Source of the DNA: JAKSCF01 sp028279945
GTDB taxonomy: Bacteria > Bacillota > Clostridia > Peptostreptococcales > JAAYPU01
Assembly: GCA_028279945.1 (NCBI GenBank)
Contig: JANQMT010000213.1
Span: forward strand, 1 to 63,152
DNA length: 63,152 nt
Direction of reading: 5' to 3'
Within the stretch, counting starts at the first letter, position 1, and each line of letters begins with the position of its first letter. The translations under genes and the position numbers were made by a program. The notes under the pieces are model-generated. The model had not been told where the DNA came from. It saw only the letters and a list, made by a program, of their open reading frames with translations, and did not search any database. Positions 1 to 8,120 of this stretch are shown piece by piece.

Positions 1-62
1 ATTTTCTCCAAATGAATGCATTAACGAATATTTATACGCCTGTATTCATTTTTCGTGCCCTC
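1..62 (-). repeat. Right end of a dispersed inverted-terminal repeat element, cut by the window start
   Basis: Positions 1-62 match the right arm of the element seen whole at 38096-38315: TTTTCTCCAAAT, then a block ending CCTGTATTCATT. The reverse complement reads GAGGGCACGAAAAATGAATACAGG, which matches the left terminus at 62972 (GAGGCCATCGAAAAATG...). The core lies outside the window, so only the terminus is visible. Confidence 0.8.
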
Positions 63-260
63 AACTATTTATTGTTAAATGAGTAGTTTTTTGATCTAGA
101 TATAAGAAATAGTACTAACTACCGGTAGATTATTATGAAACAAAGTTACTAATGTATGATTCAATGTAAGTCTTTAGGGTAATATAAAAGTATGAAAAGT
201 ACAGCTAAGTTTTTGGAATTTACATAAATAATTATTTTTAATAGTTCAGGAGGGATACAA

Positions 261-623
261 ATGGAAAAGAACAAACTTCAGCAAGAATTTAAAGAAGAAT
301 TAGGATTTGTGCCGCCAGGCGTGATGGTTGCTCAAACATTTGGAGAAGATTTTCAAGAAATAATAGGCAAGTATCATCATGAAATATGGGAGGGCGGTGT
401 TATTCCTCTAAAATATAGATATTTAATAGCGCTTGCTACGGCAGTATTTGATGAAAATGAGACAAGAGCAAAGCTGGAAATGAACAAAGCCATTAAGTAT
501 GGGGCAACAAGGGAAGAAATTATAGAGGTGTTAAAGCAGCAGGTTTGGATGAAGGGAGCGCCAACACTGGTTCAAATAGCTCCATTAATTAAATTTATGG
601 AAAGCAAAATCAAAGCAAAATAA
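261..623 (+). CDS. Carboxymuconolactone decarboxylase (AhpD-like) family protein
   Basis: 120-residue all-alpha protein of the CMD/AhpD fold. The core helix (residues 54-68, YLIALATAVFDENET) and the following EMNKAIKYGATREEIIEVL segment have the family pattern, which usually reads AxxAxCxxC...H..A...GAT..EI.E.L. The CxxC pair and the following His of peroxidase-active AhpD are absent, so thiol peroxidase activity is unlikely and the true reaction is unknown. An AGGAGG at about 248-253 sets the start. It is a single-gene unit, bracketed by a repeat terminus upstream (1-62) and another one 19 bp after the stop codon. Confidence 0.75.
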   Translation: MEKNKLQQEFKEELGFVPPGVMVAQTFGEDFQEIIGKYHHEIWEGGVIPLKYRYLIALATAVFDENETRAKLEMNKAIKYGATREEIIEVLKQQVWMKGAPTLVQIAPLIKFMESKIKAK

Positions 624-641
624 GAGCGGCATAATGCCAAT

Positions 642-672
642 GAGGCTATGGAAAAATGAATACAGGCGTATT
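642..672 (+). repeat. Isolated left terminus of the dispersed repeat
   Basis: GAGGCTATGGAAAAATGAATACAGGCGTAT closely matches the left end of the copy at 62972. After about 30 bp the similarity stops at the terminator hairpin at 675. A following TTTTTTTGTGTT tract (from about 700) may be the remains of the next part of the arm. This is either a truncated copy or one rearranged around the terminator. Confidence 0.65.
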
Positions 673-674
673 AC

Positions 675-706
675 AAGTTGGATGTTCAATCCAACTTATT
701 TTTTTG
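675..706 (+). terminator. Intrinsic terminator after the CMD-family gene
   Basis: AAGTTGGAT (675-683) pairs with ATCCAACTT (689-697), with a 5-nt loop and a following T-rich tract. Confidence 0.8.
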
Positions 707-774
707 TGTTTATTGCTGTACGAGTATTTCTAAGTTTTATCTACAACTTATGGGTTGAAAAAAATATATTCAGA

Positions 775-797
775 TTTGTCACTAAATAACGCGACAT
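775..797 (+). promoter_or_regulatory. Candidate MtlR operator upstream of the hexitol PTS operon
   Basis: TTTGTCACTAAATAACGCGACA carries an inverted TGTC...GACA pair (777-780 and 792-795). It resembles the TTGNCAC-type palindromes known for Firmicute MtlR. A second half-site, TGTCAC at 884-889, lies near the mtlA ribosome binding site. The same motif recurs before the regulator gene (2467-2487). The assignment is inferred from motif recurrence only. Confidence 0.4.
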
Positions 798-928
798 ATA
801 ATAAATATCTTTGTATTGTATCCAGAGATTTAGATACATATAATTAAAATAACAGAATAATTAAAAAAATTAGCGATTAATTTTGTCACTATTTAATTAT
901 GCCAAAAATAAAAAAAGGAGGGTTTTTT

Positions 929-2356
929 ATGACGAGTGCACAAAGTTCTATGGGAAAAGAGGCGAGGGATAATATCCAAAAAGTCGGTAGATTCCTAAGC
1001 GGTATGGTAATGCCAAATATTGGAGCATTTATAGCATGGGGATTAATTACTGCTTTATTCATTCCTGTTGGATGGATGCCTAATGCAACGTTTACACTAT
1101 TAGTTGGGCCTATGTTAAAGGTATTATTGCCATTATTAATTGGTTATACAGGAGGTAAAGCTGTAGGCGGTCAACGTGGAGGTGTTGTTGGAGCTGTTGC
1201 GACATTTGGTATAATCATGGGAGCCGGTGGACAAGAAAACATTGCTAACGGTACACCGATGTTTCTAGGTGCTATGTTAATTGGGCCTTTAGGGGGGTAT
1301 GTTACCAAAAAATTAGCTGATGCTTTGGAAGGAAAAATACCTACCGGTTTTGAAATGCTTGTTAACAATGTTAGTGATGGCATATTAGGCATGATTTTAG
1401 CTTGCCTTGGTTTAGTTGCTTTTGGTCCACTAGTAGAAGCTGCAAGTAATGCTGTAAATAGTGGCGTCGGAGCTATGGTAGAAGCTGGTTTACTGCCTTT
1501 GGCAAGTCTTATTATAGAACCGGCTAAGGTTTTATTTCTAAATAATGCTTTAAATCATGGCATATTTACGCCCCTTGGTTCTCAGGAGGTTATTGAAAGT
1601 GGTAAATCAATATTCTTTATGTTAGAAACAAATCCTGGACCAGGTCTTGGCGTATTGCTTGCTTATTTCGTATTCTCAAAAGGAATGGCAAAAGCATCTT
1701 CACCTGGTGCTATAGTCGTCCACTTCTTTGGTGGTATCCATGAAATGTATTTTCCGTATGTTTTAATGAAACCAATATTGGTATTAGCTGTTATTGCAGG
1801 TGGAATGTCCGGCGTAATAACAAATAGTATATTGAGAGCAGGGCTTATTGGCCCGCCGGCTCCAGGCAGTATATTTGCTTATATAATGATGACGCCTAGG
1901 GGCAGTTTATTCCAATCACTTGCTGGTATTGTTGTAGCAACGGTTGTATCTTTCCTAGTAAGTGCAGTATTTATTAAGAGATCAGAATCTTCAGATGAAG
2001 ATTTGGATACGGCTAAAACATCAATAAAAAATATGAAAGCTGCCAGTAAGGGTCAAACGCCTACTTCAATTGTTAAAGATTCTGTAAAAAAGATTGTATT
2101 TGCATGTGATGCAGGAATGGGATCAAGTGCTATGGGAGCATCCACATTAAAAAATAAATTTAAAAAAGCTGGAATAAATATAGAGGTAGTGAATAGTCCA
2201 ATAGATCAAATCCCAAAAGATACAGATATAGTTATCACTCAGAAGAGTCTCACATCAAGGGCAAAGTCCTATGCATCTAATGCTGAGCATGTTTCAATAG
2301 ATAATTTTGTGGGCAGCCCGGCATATGATGAATTAGTAGAAAGGTTTTCTAAGTAA
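929..2356 (+). CDS. mtlA: PTS hexitol (mannitol-type) transporter, fused EIIC-EIIB
   Basis: 475-residue membrane permease that takes up and phosphorylates a hexitol, by family mannitol to mannitol-1-phosphate. Residues about 15-345 form the hydrophobic EIIC domain with the substrate/phosphate motif GGIHEMYFP. The C-terminal 90 residues are an EIIB domain with phospho-Cys393 in ACDAGMGSSAMG. It lacks the EIIA domain of E. coli MtlA, which here is the separate gene at 4779. The start is the ATG at 929, because AAAGGAGG precedes it; an in-frame ATG at 899 lies upstream of that site. It is the first gene of a PTS operon, with TGTC-type motifs upstream. Mannitol is the likeliest substrate, but another hexitol is possible because the downstream enzymes are not the usual MtlD. 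Confidence 0.88.
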   Translation: MTSAQSSMGKEARDNIQKVGRFLSGMVMPNIGAFIAWGLITALFIPVGWMPNATFTLLVGPMLKVLLPLLIGYTGGKAVGGQRGGVVGAVATFGIIMGAGGQENIANGTPMFLGAMLIGPLGGYVTKKLADALEGKIPTGFEMLVNNVSDGILGMILACLGLVAFGPLVEAASNAVNSGVGAMVEAGLLPLASLIIEPAKVLFLNNALNHGIFTPLGSQEVIESGKSIFFMLETNPGPGLGVLLAYFVFSKGMAKASSPGAIVVHFFGGIHEMYFPYVLMKPILVLAVIAGGMSGVITNSILRAGLIGPPAPGSIFAYIMMTPRGSLFQSLAGIVVATVVSFLVSAVFIKRSESSDEDLDTAKTSIKNMKAASKGQTPTSIVKDSVKKIVFACDAGMGSSAMGASTLKNKFKKAGINIEVVNSPIDQIPKDTDIVITQKSLTSRAKSYASNAEHVSIDNFVGSPAYDELVERFSK

Positions 2357-2373
2357 TTAATAGCAAATAAAAA

Positions 2374-2412
2374 TAAAACAGTGGAGAGATTAATCTTCGC
2401 TGTTTTATTATC
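2374..2412 (+). terminator. Hairpin terminator or attenuator between mtlA and mtlR
   Basis: TAAAACAG (2374-2381) pairs with CTGTTTTA (2400-2407), and the inner part pairs imperfectly around GAGATTAATCTT. It would separate transport-gene expression from the rest of the operon. Confidence 0.6.
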
Positions 2413-2466
2413 TATACAATCAAAGATTGCATAGATGAAAGCAAAACGCTATAAAATATTCAGAAA

Positions 2467-2487
2467 TGTCACGTATAAATAATGACA
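2467..2487 (+). promoter_or_regulatory. Candidate MtlR operator upstream of the regulator gene
   Basis: Perfect inverted repeat TGTCA-N11-TGACA. A direct pair of TGTC motifs (2564 and 2576, in TGTCACTAATAATGTCGCTAA) follows just before the ribosome binding site. It shares the motif with the site at 775, which suggests autoregulation by MtlR. Confidence 0.45.
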
Positions 2488-2604
2488 AACAAAATTATGT
2501 TTACGTTGAATTCAGTATATTAGCTAGGATATAATTTTAATAAGATAGTTATTAATTTATTAATGTCACTAATAATGTCGCTAATATCTAAAGGGTGAAG
2601 GTGG

Positions 2605-4779
2605 ATGGACATGGTTGAATTATTAATAACTTCACGGATAAAGCAAATATTAGAAATGATTTGTGATGCTTCTGATTCAATAACTGTAAAGAAGATAGCA
2701 AAAAAATTAGGAGTTAGTACCAGAACCATTTTAAGGGAAATGCCTACTGTAGAAAAGTGGTTAGAAAATAATGATTTCCGGCTCATTAAGAAACCAAGAA
2801 TTGGAATAAAGCTAATAGCAACTTTAGAGGATAGAAAGAGATTAAAAAGATTACTGGATAGTGAATGGATTGAAAAGATCTATACGCCGGAGGAAAGACA
2901 ATTATTGATTCTTAGCGAGCTTTTAGAAAGAAAAGAGCCTACAAAATTTTTTTATTTTTCACACCTGCTAAAAGTTTCCGAAGGTACCATTAGTCATGAT
3001 TTAGATAAAGTTGAAGATTGGGGAAATCGATATAAATTAACTTTGATTAGGAAGCCTGGGCTTGGCGTTTATCTAACAGGTGATGAAGAGGATTTCAGAA
3101 GGGCTACAATTAATTTGTTATATGAGCATTTTGATGAAACTCAAATGTTGCATATTATGAAGCACAATTTAACCACTCAGGGAAAAGCAAAAGACAGTAT
3201 TGAAATTAATACAAGAAATAAATTGATGAATTTGATCGATAGAGAAATTATAAAAGTTATTGAAACGATTATACATAAAGTGGAAGGTGATTTAGAGTAC
3301 ACACTAACCGATAGTTCGTATGCCGGTTTGATTGTACACATTGCCTTAGCCATTCAAAGAATAAAAAATAATGAAAATATTAAAATGAATGAAGATATTT
3401 TATCAGAACTGATAAATAGTGAAGAATACAAAATAGCTGAGAAAATAGTAGATCAAATTTCTGAGTCCATTGGCATAGAGATACCCAATGATGAAATAGG
3501 GTACATTACGATGCATCTAAAAGGATCAAAGATGAGAAACGGTGCTAATAAAAATGATTTCAAAGATATAGATGAGTTTATCATCGATAATTTTGAATTG
3601 ACCCGACTGGTAAATAAAATGATAAAAATAGCTGAAAGTGAATCAGGATATGCTTTACAGCATAATGAAAATCTGCTGGTAGGGTTAGTCAGTCATCTAA
3701 GACCGACCATTAACAGGCTAAAAATGAATTTGGATATTCGAAACCCTTTACTATCAAAAATTAAAGAAATGTATCCGGAAATCTTTGAAATCAGCAAACA
3801 AAGTGCTGAAGTTATAAACGAAAGATTTAATTTTAGTATGCCTGAGGCAGAAATAGGATTTATTGCGATGCATATAGGTGCTGCCATAGAAAAAAATATG
3901 CTGGATCAATCTATTGCTAACAGAATTTATCACGTTATCGTTGCGTGTACCAGTGGTATTGGCACATCTAAGATATTAGCTGCAAGGTTAAAAAAAGAAT
4001 TTGAGCATTTAAAGATTGTAGATTCTGTGTCTACTTTACAAATTAATGAATTGTGGTTAGAAGAAAATAAGATAGACCTGGTTATTTCAACCGTTTATGT
4101 TGAAAAATGCATAATACCATGGGTAAAGGTTAATCCTCTGCTGCTAAAAGAAGATGTTATAAAAATTCAAGAAGCATTAGAAGAACTTGCTATTAAGAGT
4201 AAACAAACTTTTCATCACAATATTGAGTTGGAGCTGGACTTAAAAGAACGCGCATGTGCTTTAAAAGAATATAGTGAAGGTATATTCGAAATATTAGATA
4301 GCTTTTTTTTCAAAGACCAGCTGGAAATAGAGCATATAAACGCACTGATAAGATACGCCAGTGATTTGGTCGGCGATGAACTTCTCAAAGCAGATATCAT
4401 TGAAGAAGATTTACTAAAAAGAGAAAAGAATGGAAGTACGGTTTTAACCGGTAAAGGCATTATTCTACTTCACTGTCGGACTGATGGTGTCCAGAGTTTA
4501 AAATTTGGTGTATTAAGATTAAGCCAAAACAAACCAATTAATTATTTAAACAATGGTAAAGAAGAAAAAATAAATACTGCCTTGATCATGATGGCACCTA
4601 TAGATAAGAATATGAGGCACTTAGAAGTTATCAGTGAAATCAGCCAAAACTTGATAGAAGGTGATAACTTTGTTGACACATTAGTTCAGGGAACCAATGA
4701 AAATATATACAAAGAAATCAATCGTATTTTAAATAGATTTTTAAATTCAAAAATAAATGAAAGACAGGAGGATTTTTAA
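2605..4779 (+). CDS. mtlR: MtlR/BglG-family PTS-regulated transcriptional activator
   Basis: 724-residue modular regulator. Order: N-terminal helix-turn-helix (residues 8-60, VKKIAKKLGVSTRTILREM), a second winged-helix region (about 90-175), two PRD domains (about 210-300 and 325-430, each with conserved His in HIALAIQ and MHIGAAI contexts), an EIIB-Gat-like domain with Cys448 in ACTSGIGTSK, and a C-terminal EIIA-like domain (about 575-715, LLHCRTDGVQSLKFGVL). In this family, phosphorylation by HPr/EI and by the cognate EII components sets activity. It lies between the PTS membrane and EIIA genes and overlaps the next start by one base, so it is co-expressed with mtlF. The start follows AAGGGTGAAGGTGG. 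Confidence 0.85.
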   Translation: MDMVELLITSRIKQILEMICDASDSITVKKIAKKLGVSTRTILREMPTVEKWLENNDFRLIKKPRIGIKLIATLEDRKRLKRLLDSEWIEKIYTPEERQLLILSELLERKEPTKFFYFSHLLKVSEGTISHDLDKVEDWGNRYKLTLIRKPGLGVYLTGDEEDFRRATINLLYEHFDETQMLHIMKHNLTTQGKAKDSIEINTRNKLMNLIDREIIKVIETIIHKVEGDLEYTLTDSSYAGLIVHIALAIQRIKNNENIKMNEDILSELINSEEYKIAEKIVDQISESIGIEIPNDEIGYITMHLKGSKMRNGANKNDFKDIDEFIIDNFELTRLVNKMIKIAESESGYALQHNENLLVGLVSHLRPTINRLKMNLDIRNPLLSKIKEMYPEIFEISKQSAEVINERFNFSMPEAEIGFIAMHIGAAIEKNMLDQSIANRIYHVIVACTSGIGTSKILAARLKKEFEHLKIVDSVSTLQINELWLEENKIDLVISTVYVEKCIIPWVKVNPLLLKEDVIKIQEALEELAIKSKQTFHHNIELELDLKERACALKEYSEGIFEILDSFFFKDQLEIEHINALIRYASDLVGDELLKADIIEEDLLKREKNGSTVLTGKGIILLHCRTDGVQSLKFGVLRLSQNKPINYLNNGKEEKINTALIMMAPIDKNMRHLEVISEISQNLIEGDNFVDTLVQGTNENIYKEINRILNRFLNSKINERQEDF

Positions 4780-5309
4780 TGTTCTTTAAAAAAAAGAGAA
4801 AGGAATATGCTCAAAATGACTTATCTATAAATGAGCAGGATATTCAAACTTTAGAACAAGAAAGTTCAGATGAAGAGCATGGGATAATAAGAAAAGAAAA
4901 TATCTTATTAAATTTGGAAAGTATAGAGAAAGAAGAAGCTGTTAAAATGGCCGGTGAGCTTTTGGTTAAAAGCGGGTATGTTGAAGAAGGGTATATACAA
5001 GCAATGCTGGAAAGAGAAAAGATTGTATCTACCTATATTGGTAATGGCGTTGCTATTCCTCACGGCATCGGAGCTTCTAAAGATAAAATAAAAAGGTCAG
5101 GCATTGTGGTGCTTCAATTTCCAGAGGGTGTAGAATTTGGAGACGATAACAAGGCTTATTTGATACTGGGAATTGCAGGCAAGGATAATGAGCATTTGAC
5201 GATTCTATCTAATATAGCGCTATCATTAGAAGATACCAATATTGTAGAAAAGCTGGTAAAAACTAAAGACGCTGATTTCATACTTTCTATATTTGCGGCA
5301 AATCATTAG
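4779..5309 (+). CDS. mtlF: PTS mannitol-type EIIA component
   Basis: 176-residue cytosolic phosphocarrier. It passes phosphate from HPr to the EIIB domain of the permease. The phospho-accepting His95 lies in GVAIPHGIG. MtlF proteins are usually about 145 residues; this one has a roughly 30-residue charged N-terminal extension (FFKKKRKEYAQ...EQESSDEEH) of unknown role. ATG overlaps the TAA of mtlR by one base and is preceded by AGGAGG, so the two are translationally coupled. Confidence 0.85.
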   Translation: MFFKKKRKEYAQNDLSINEQDIQTLEQESSDEEHGIIRKENILLNLESIEKEEAVKMAGELLVKSGYVEEGYIQAMLEREKIVSTYIGNGVAIPHGIGASKDKIKRSGIVVLQFPEGVEFGDDNKAYLILGIAGKDNEHLTILSNIALSLEDTNIVEKLVKTKDADFILSIFAANH

Positions 5310-5325
5310 GTTAGGGGTGATTGTT

Positions 5326-6267
5326 TTGATTACTACAGTCAGCATAAATCCTGCAATAGATAAAACGTTGGTTATAGATGATTTTAATATTGGAAGCGTA
5401 AACAGAGTGACAAAACTAAGAGTTGACGCTGCAGGTAAGGGGATTAACGTATCCAAAGGGATTCAAAAGCTTGGTGGAAAAAGTAAAGCTATAGGGATAC
5501 TAGGTGGAAATGCCGGTATGTTTATTCAAAATGAATTGGATACAATGAAAATTCCAAATGATTTTCTGTATATCAATGGTGAAACAAGAACAAATATTAA
5601 AATAGTGGATAACAAGAATCACTTGATTACCGATATCAATGAAAATGGACCTTTGATTTCGGAACATGATTTGGAAAAGTTTCAAATAAAAGTTAAGGAC
5701 GCTTTATTCATCAGTTCTGTTGTAGTATTTACAGGCAGTGTTCCTAAGAGTATTGACAAAGATATATATGGTAAACTGATAGGTTCGGCTAACTCAAAAG
5801 GTATAAAAACGATAGTTGATGCTGATGGTGAGCTGCTGACGGAGGCAATAAAAGAAGGCCCGGATATTGTGAAACCTAATATCCATGAGCTAGGAAAAAT
5901 ATTTTCAAAAGAAATAAAGACAACAGAAGAAATCGTACATTATGGCCAAAAAATTATAAAAAATGGTGTCAACCATGTTGTTGTGTCTCGTGGAGAAGAA
6001 GGGGCAGTTTTTGTAAGTAAAAGCAAAGTTGCTGTGGTACAAGGAATTGATGTAGAAGTAAAAAGTACTGTGGGAGCAGGAGATGCTATGGTTGCAGCTA
6101 TAGCAGTTGCTGTAGATAATAATTATTCTTTTGAGGAGACAATCAGGCTGGCTGTCGCTGCAAGCGCAGCAAGTGTGATGCAAGAAGGAACGCAGTTTGG
6201 CAGTATAGAAGATATAAACAGCTTGAAAAAGAAAGTTAATTTTAAAATATTGGAGGGGGGACTGTAA
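5326..6267 (+). CDS. fruK: PfkB-family sugar kinase, probable 1-phosphofructokinase
   Basis: 313-residue PfkB kinase of the FruK/LacC branch. It has the substrate-binding N-terminus TTVSINPAIDKT, the GKGINVSKGIQKLGG motif and the ATP/anion-hole signature STVGAGDAM with catalytic Asp253. Family members phosphorylate fructose-1-P, or tagatose-6-P, to the 1,6-bisphosphate. The start is taken as TTG 5326, spaced from AGGGGTGA; the longer TTG at 5293 lies inside the upstream gene. The operon position between EIIA and a sugar-phosphate dehydrogenase implies that the oxidised hexitol phosphate is its substrate. Tagatose-6-P kinase is the main alternative. Confidence 0.75.
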   Translation: MITTVSINPAIDKTLVIDDFNIGSVNRVTKLRVDAAGKGINVSKGIQKLGGKSKAIGILGGNAGMFIQNELDTMKIPNDFLYINGETRTNIKIVDNKNHLITDINENGPLISEHDLEKFQIKVKDALFISSVVVFTGSVPKSIDKDIYGKLIGSANSKGIKTIVDADGELLTEAIKEGPDIVKPNIHELGKIFSKEIKTTEEIVHYGQKIIKNGVNHVVVSRGEEGAVFVSKSKVAVVQGIDVEVKSTVGAGDAMVAAIAVAVDNNYSFEETIRLAVAASAASVMQEGTQFGSIEDINSLKKKVNFKILEGGL

Positions 6268-7518
6268 ATGAAAACCAGAGCAGTAAGGCTGTATGGAGAA
6301 AACGATTTGAGATTGGAAGAATTTGAATTGCCGGAAATAAAAGAGGATGAAATTTTAGTTAAAGTGGTTTCAAACAGCATATGTATGTCAACGTATAAGG
6401 CTGTAAAACAAGGGATTAAGCACAAAAGAGTTCCGGATGATATTGCTGTTAAGCCAATCATTACCGGCCATGAATTCGCAGGAGAAATTATAGAAGTAGG
6501 AAAGAAATGGCAGCATCAGTTTAAAAAGGGCAATAAATTTGCTCTTCAGCCAGCCCTTAATTATAAAGGAAGTCCATATTCTCCAGGATATTCATATCAG
6601 TACTTCGGGGGGAATACAACTTATGCCGTTATTCCTAAAGAAGCTATAGAACTGGGTTGTTTAATTAACTATTACGGAGATGGTTTTTTTGATGCATCAC
6701 TAGCCGAACCCATGTCTTGTATTATTGGTGCATTTCATTCCAATTATCATACCAAAACAGGCAGCTATGAGCACATAATGGGAATTGCAGAGGGTGGCAA
6801 CATGGCTATTCTAGGTGGTGCAGGGCCTATGGGCCTGGGCGCCGTTGATTATATTACAAATTGTGAAAGAAAACCTGGCCGCCTTGTGGTAACCGATATT
6901 GATGATAGCAGGTTGGATAGAGCAAAGTGCATTCTCTCACCTGCTGAGGCAAAGAAAAAAGGTGTAGAGTTAATATATGTGAATACCAATATAACATCAC
7001 CTGTAGACTATCTGCTATCACTTACGGATAACAAAGGGTACGATGATGTATATGTGTATTCACCGGTAAAGGTGCTTGCAGAGCAAGGGGATAAAATATT
7101 AGGAAAAGACGGATGTTTAAATTTTTTTGCAGGTCCGACAGATCAACAATTTTCAGCAGAAGTTAATTATTATAATGTGCATTATACACCGACGCATATT
7201 ATCGGGTCTACCGGAGGCAATACGGATGATTTAATAGAATCACTAGATATGACAAACAAAGGGCTTATAAATCCAGCTGTAATGGTAACTCATATTGGTG
7301 GATTAAACTGTGTGGCAGATACTATTTTAAACTTACCTAATATTCCCGGAGGAAAAAAACTGGTTTATACTAATGTAGACATGGCGTTAACTGCCATAGC
7401 AGATTTTGAAAAGAAGGGTAAATCGGATGAATTCTATAATAGGCTGTTTGAGATTACCAGCAAACATAATGGATTATGGTCTGTAGAGGCTGAGCGCTAT
7501 TTGCTGGAAAATAAATAG
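6268..7518 (+). CDS. Zinc-dependent (MDR) polyol-phosphate dehydrogenase, SorE-like
   Basis: 416-residue medium-chain dehydrogenase/reductase. The N-terminal catalytic domain has the expected Zn-ligand region (SICMSTYK, then TGHEFAGEI, then LAEPMSC). A Rossmann domain carries GGAGPMGLGAVD and an acidic VVTDIDD that favours NAD(H). The closest family I recognise is L-sorbose-1-phosphate reductase (SorE), which interconverts a 2-keto-1-phosphate and a hexitol phosphate. It starts immediately after the kinase stop and replaces the usual mtlD. In this operon it probably oxidises the phosphorylated hexitol delivered by the PTS. Confidence 0.75.
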   Translation: MKTRAVRLYGENDLRLEEFELPEIKEDEILVKVVSNSICMSTYKAVKQGIKHKRVPDDIAVKPIITGHEFAGEIIEVGKKWQHQFKKGNKFALQPALNYKGSPYSPGYSYQYFGGNTTYAVIPKEAIELGCLINYYGDGFFDASLAEPMSCIIGAFHSNYHTKTGSYEHIMGIAEGGNMAILGGAGPMGLGAVDYITNCERKPGRLVVTDIDDSRLDRAKCILSPAEAKKKGVELIYVNTNITSPVDYLLSLTDNKGYDDVYVYSPVKVLAEQGDKILGKDGCLNFFAGPTDQQFSAEVNYYNVHYTPTHIIGSTGGNTDDLIESLDMTNKGLINPAVMVTHIGGLNCVADTILNLPNIPGGKKLVYTNVDMALTAIADFEKKGKSDEFYNRLFEITSKHNGLWSVEAERYLLENK

Positions 7519-7536
7519 AGAAAAGGAGAGCTTAAA

Positions 7537-7800
7537 GTGTATAAAAAAGAAGTCATTTTAAAAAATGAATCTGGACTTCATGCCAGACCCGCAAGTGTAT
7601 TTGTGAAAGAAGTCGGCAAGTATAAATCAGATATCAACATCATTAAAGATGATCAATCCTATAATGGCAAGAGCATCATGTCAATTTTATCTATGGGTGC
7701 AAGTAAAGGGACAAAATTAACCATCGCTGCCGAAGGTGAAGATGAAAAGGAAGCGGTGTTGTTTATAAAGAATTTGATTGAAAATGGGCTGCAAGACTAA
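7537..7800 (+). CDS. HPr phosphocarrier protein, operon-encoded
   Basis: 87-residue HPr. It has phospho-His15 in SGLHARPAS and regulatory Ser46 in NGKSIMSILSMGA, so it could both carry phosphate and serve as a target of HPr kinase; it is not a Crh. GTG start after AAAAGGAGAG. As last gene of the hexitol operon it looks like a system-specific HPr, and the housekeeping ptsH is probably elsewhere. Confidence 0.88.
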   Translation: MYKKEVILKNESGLHARPASVFVKEVGKYKSDINIIKDDQSYNGKSIMSILSMGASKGTKLTIAAEGEDEKEAVLFIKNLIENGLQD

Positions 7801-7871
7801 AACCAACTTTGAAATTTAAAAGGACAGTCATCATTGGATGTAAGAGCGCATAACTTATATTAAAGAAATGA

Positions 7872-8080
7872 TTGACAATCTTGTAAAGTCATAAGATAAT
7901 AAAAATGTAGTTATGTAGGAAAATTGCAGACTGAGTTGATGAACAAAAAAATTTAAATGTAGGAATGTAGTTAAGTAGCAAATAATGTTATGTGGATTTT
8001 GTATGACATTTTTGTCTCAATTTTTGGGATAGAATGCCTATTTCGCGTATTTAACAACTCCTATATTGGAGTTGTTTTTA
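7872..8080 (+). promoter_or_regulatory. Promoter, 5' leader and terminator ahead of the first TRAP operon
   Basis: Strong sigma-A-like promoter: TTGACA 7872-7877, 17-bp spacer, GATAAT 7895-7900. Transcription would start near 7907. The leader holds two near-identical direct repeats, ATGTAGTTATGTAG (about 7905-7918) and ATGTAGTTAAGTAG (about 7965-7978), and ends in an intrinsic terminator. In that terminator AACAACTCC (8053-8061) pairs with GGAGTTGTT (8068-8076), followed by TTTTATTT. dctP follows at 8121 with no other promoter seen, which implies attenuation. Confidence 0.55.
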
Positions 8081-8120
8081 TTTGCAAAAATAAGTACATC
8101 TATTAAGAAGGAGAGAGAAA

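Noticed and set aside
899..928. Upstream ATG for the EIICB gene
   Set aside because: The strong AAAGGAGG lies inside this extension and points to ATG 929.
7985..8032. 15-codon frame in the TRAP leader (MLCGFCMTFLSQFLG)
   Set aside because: No ribosome binding site and no sign of a stalling peptide beyond its position.
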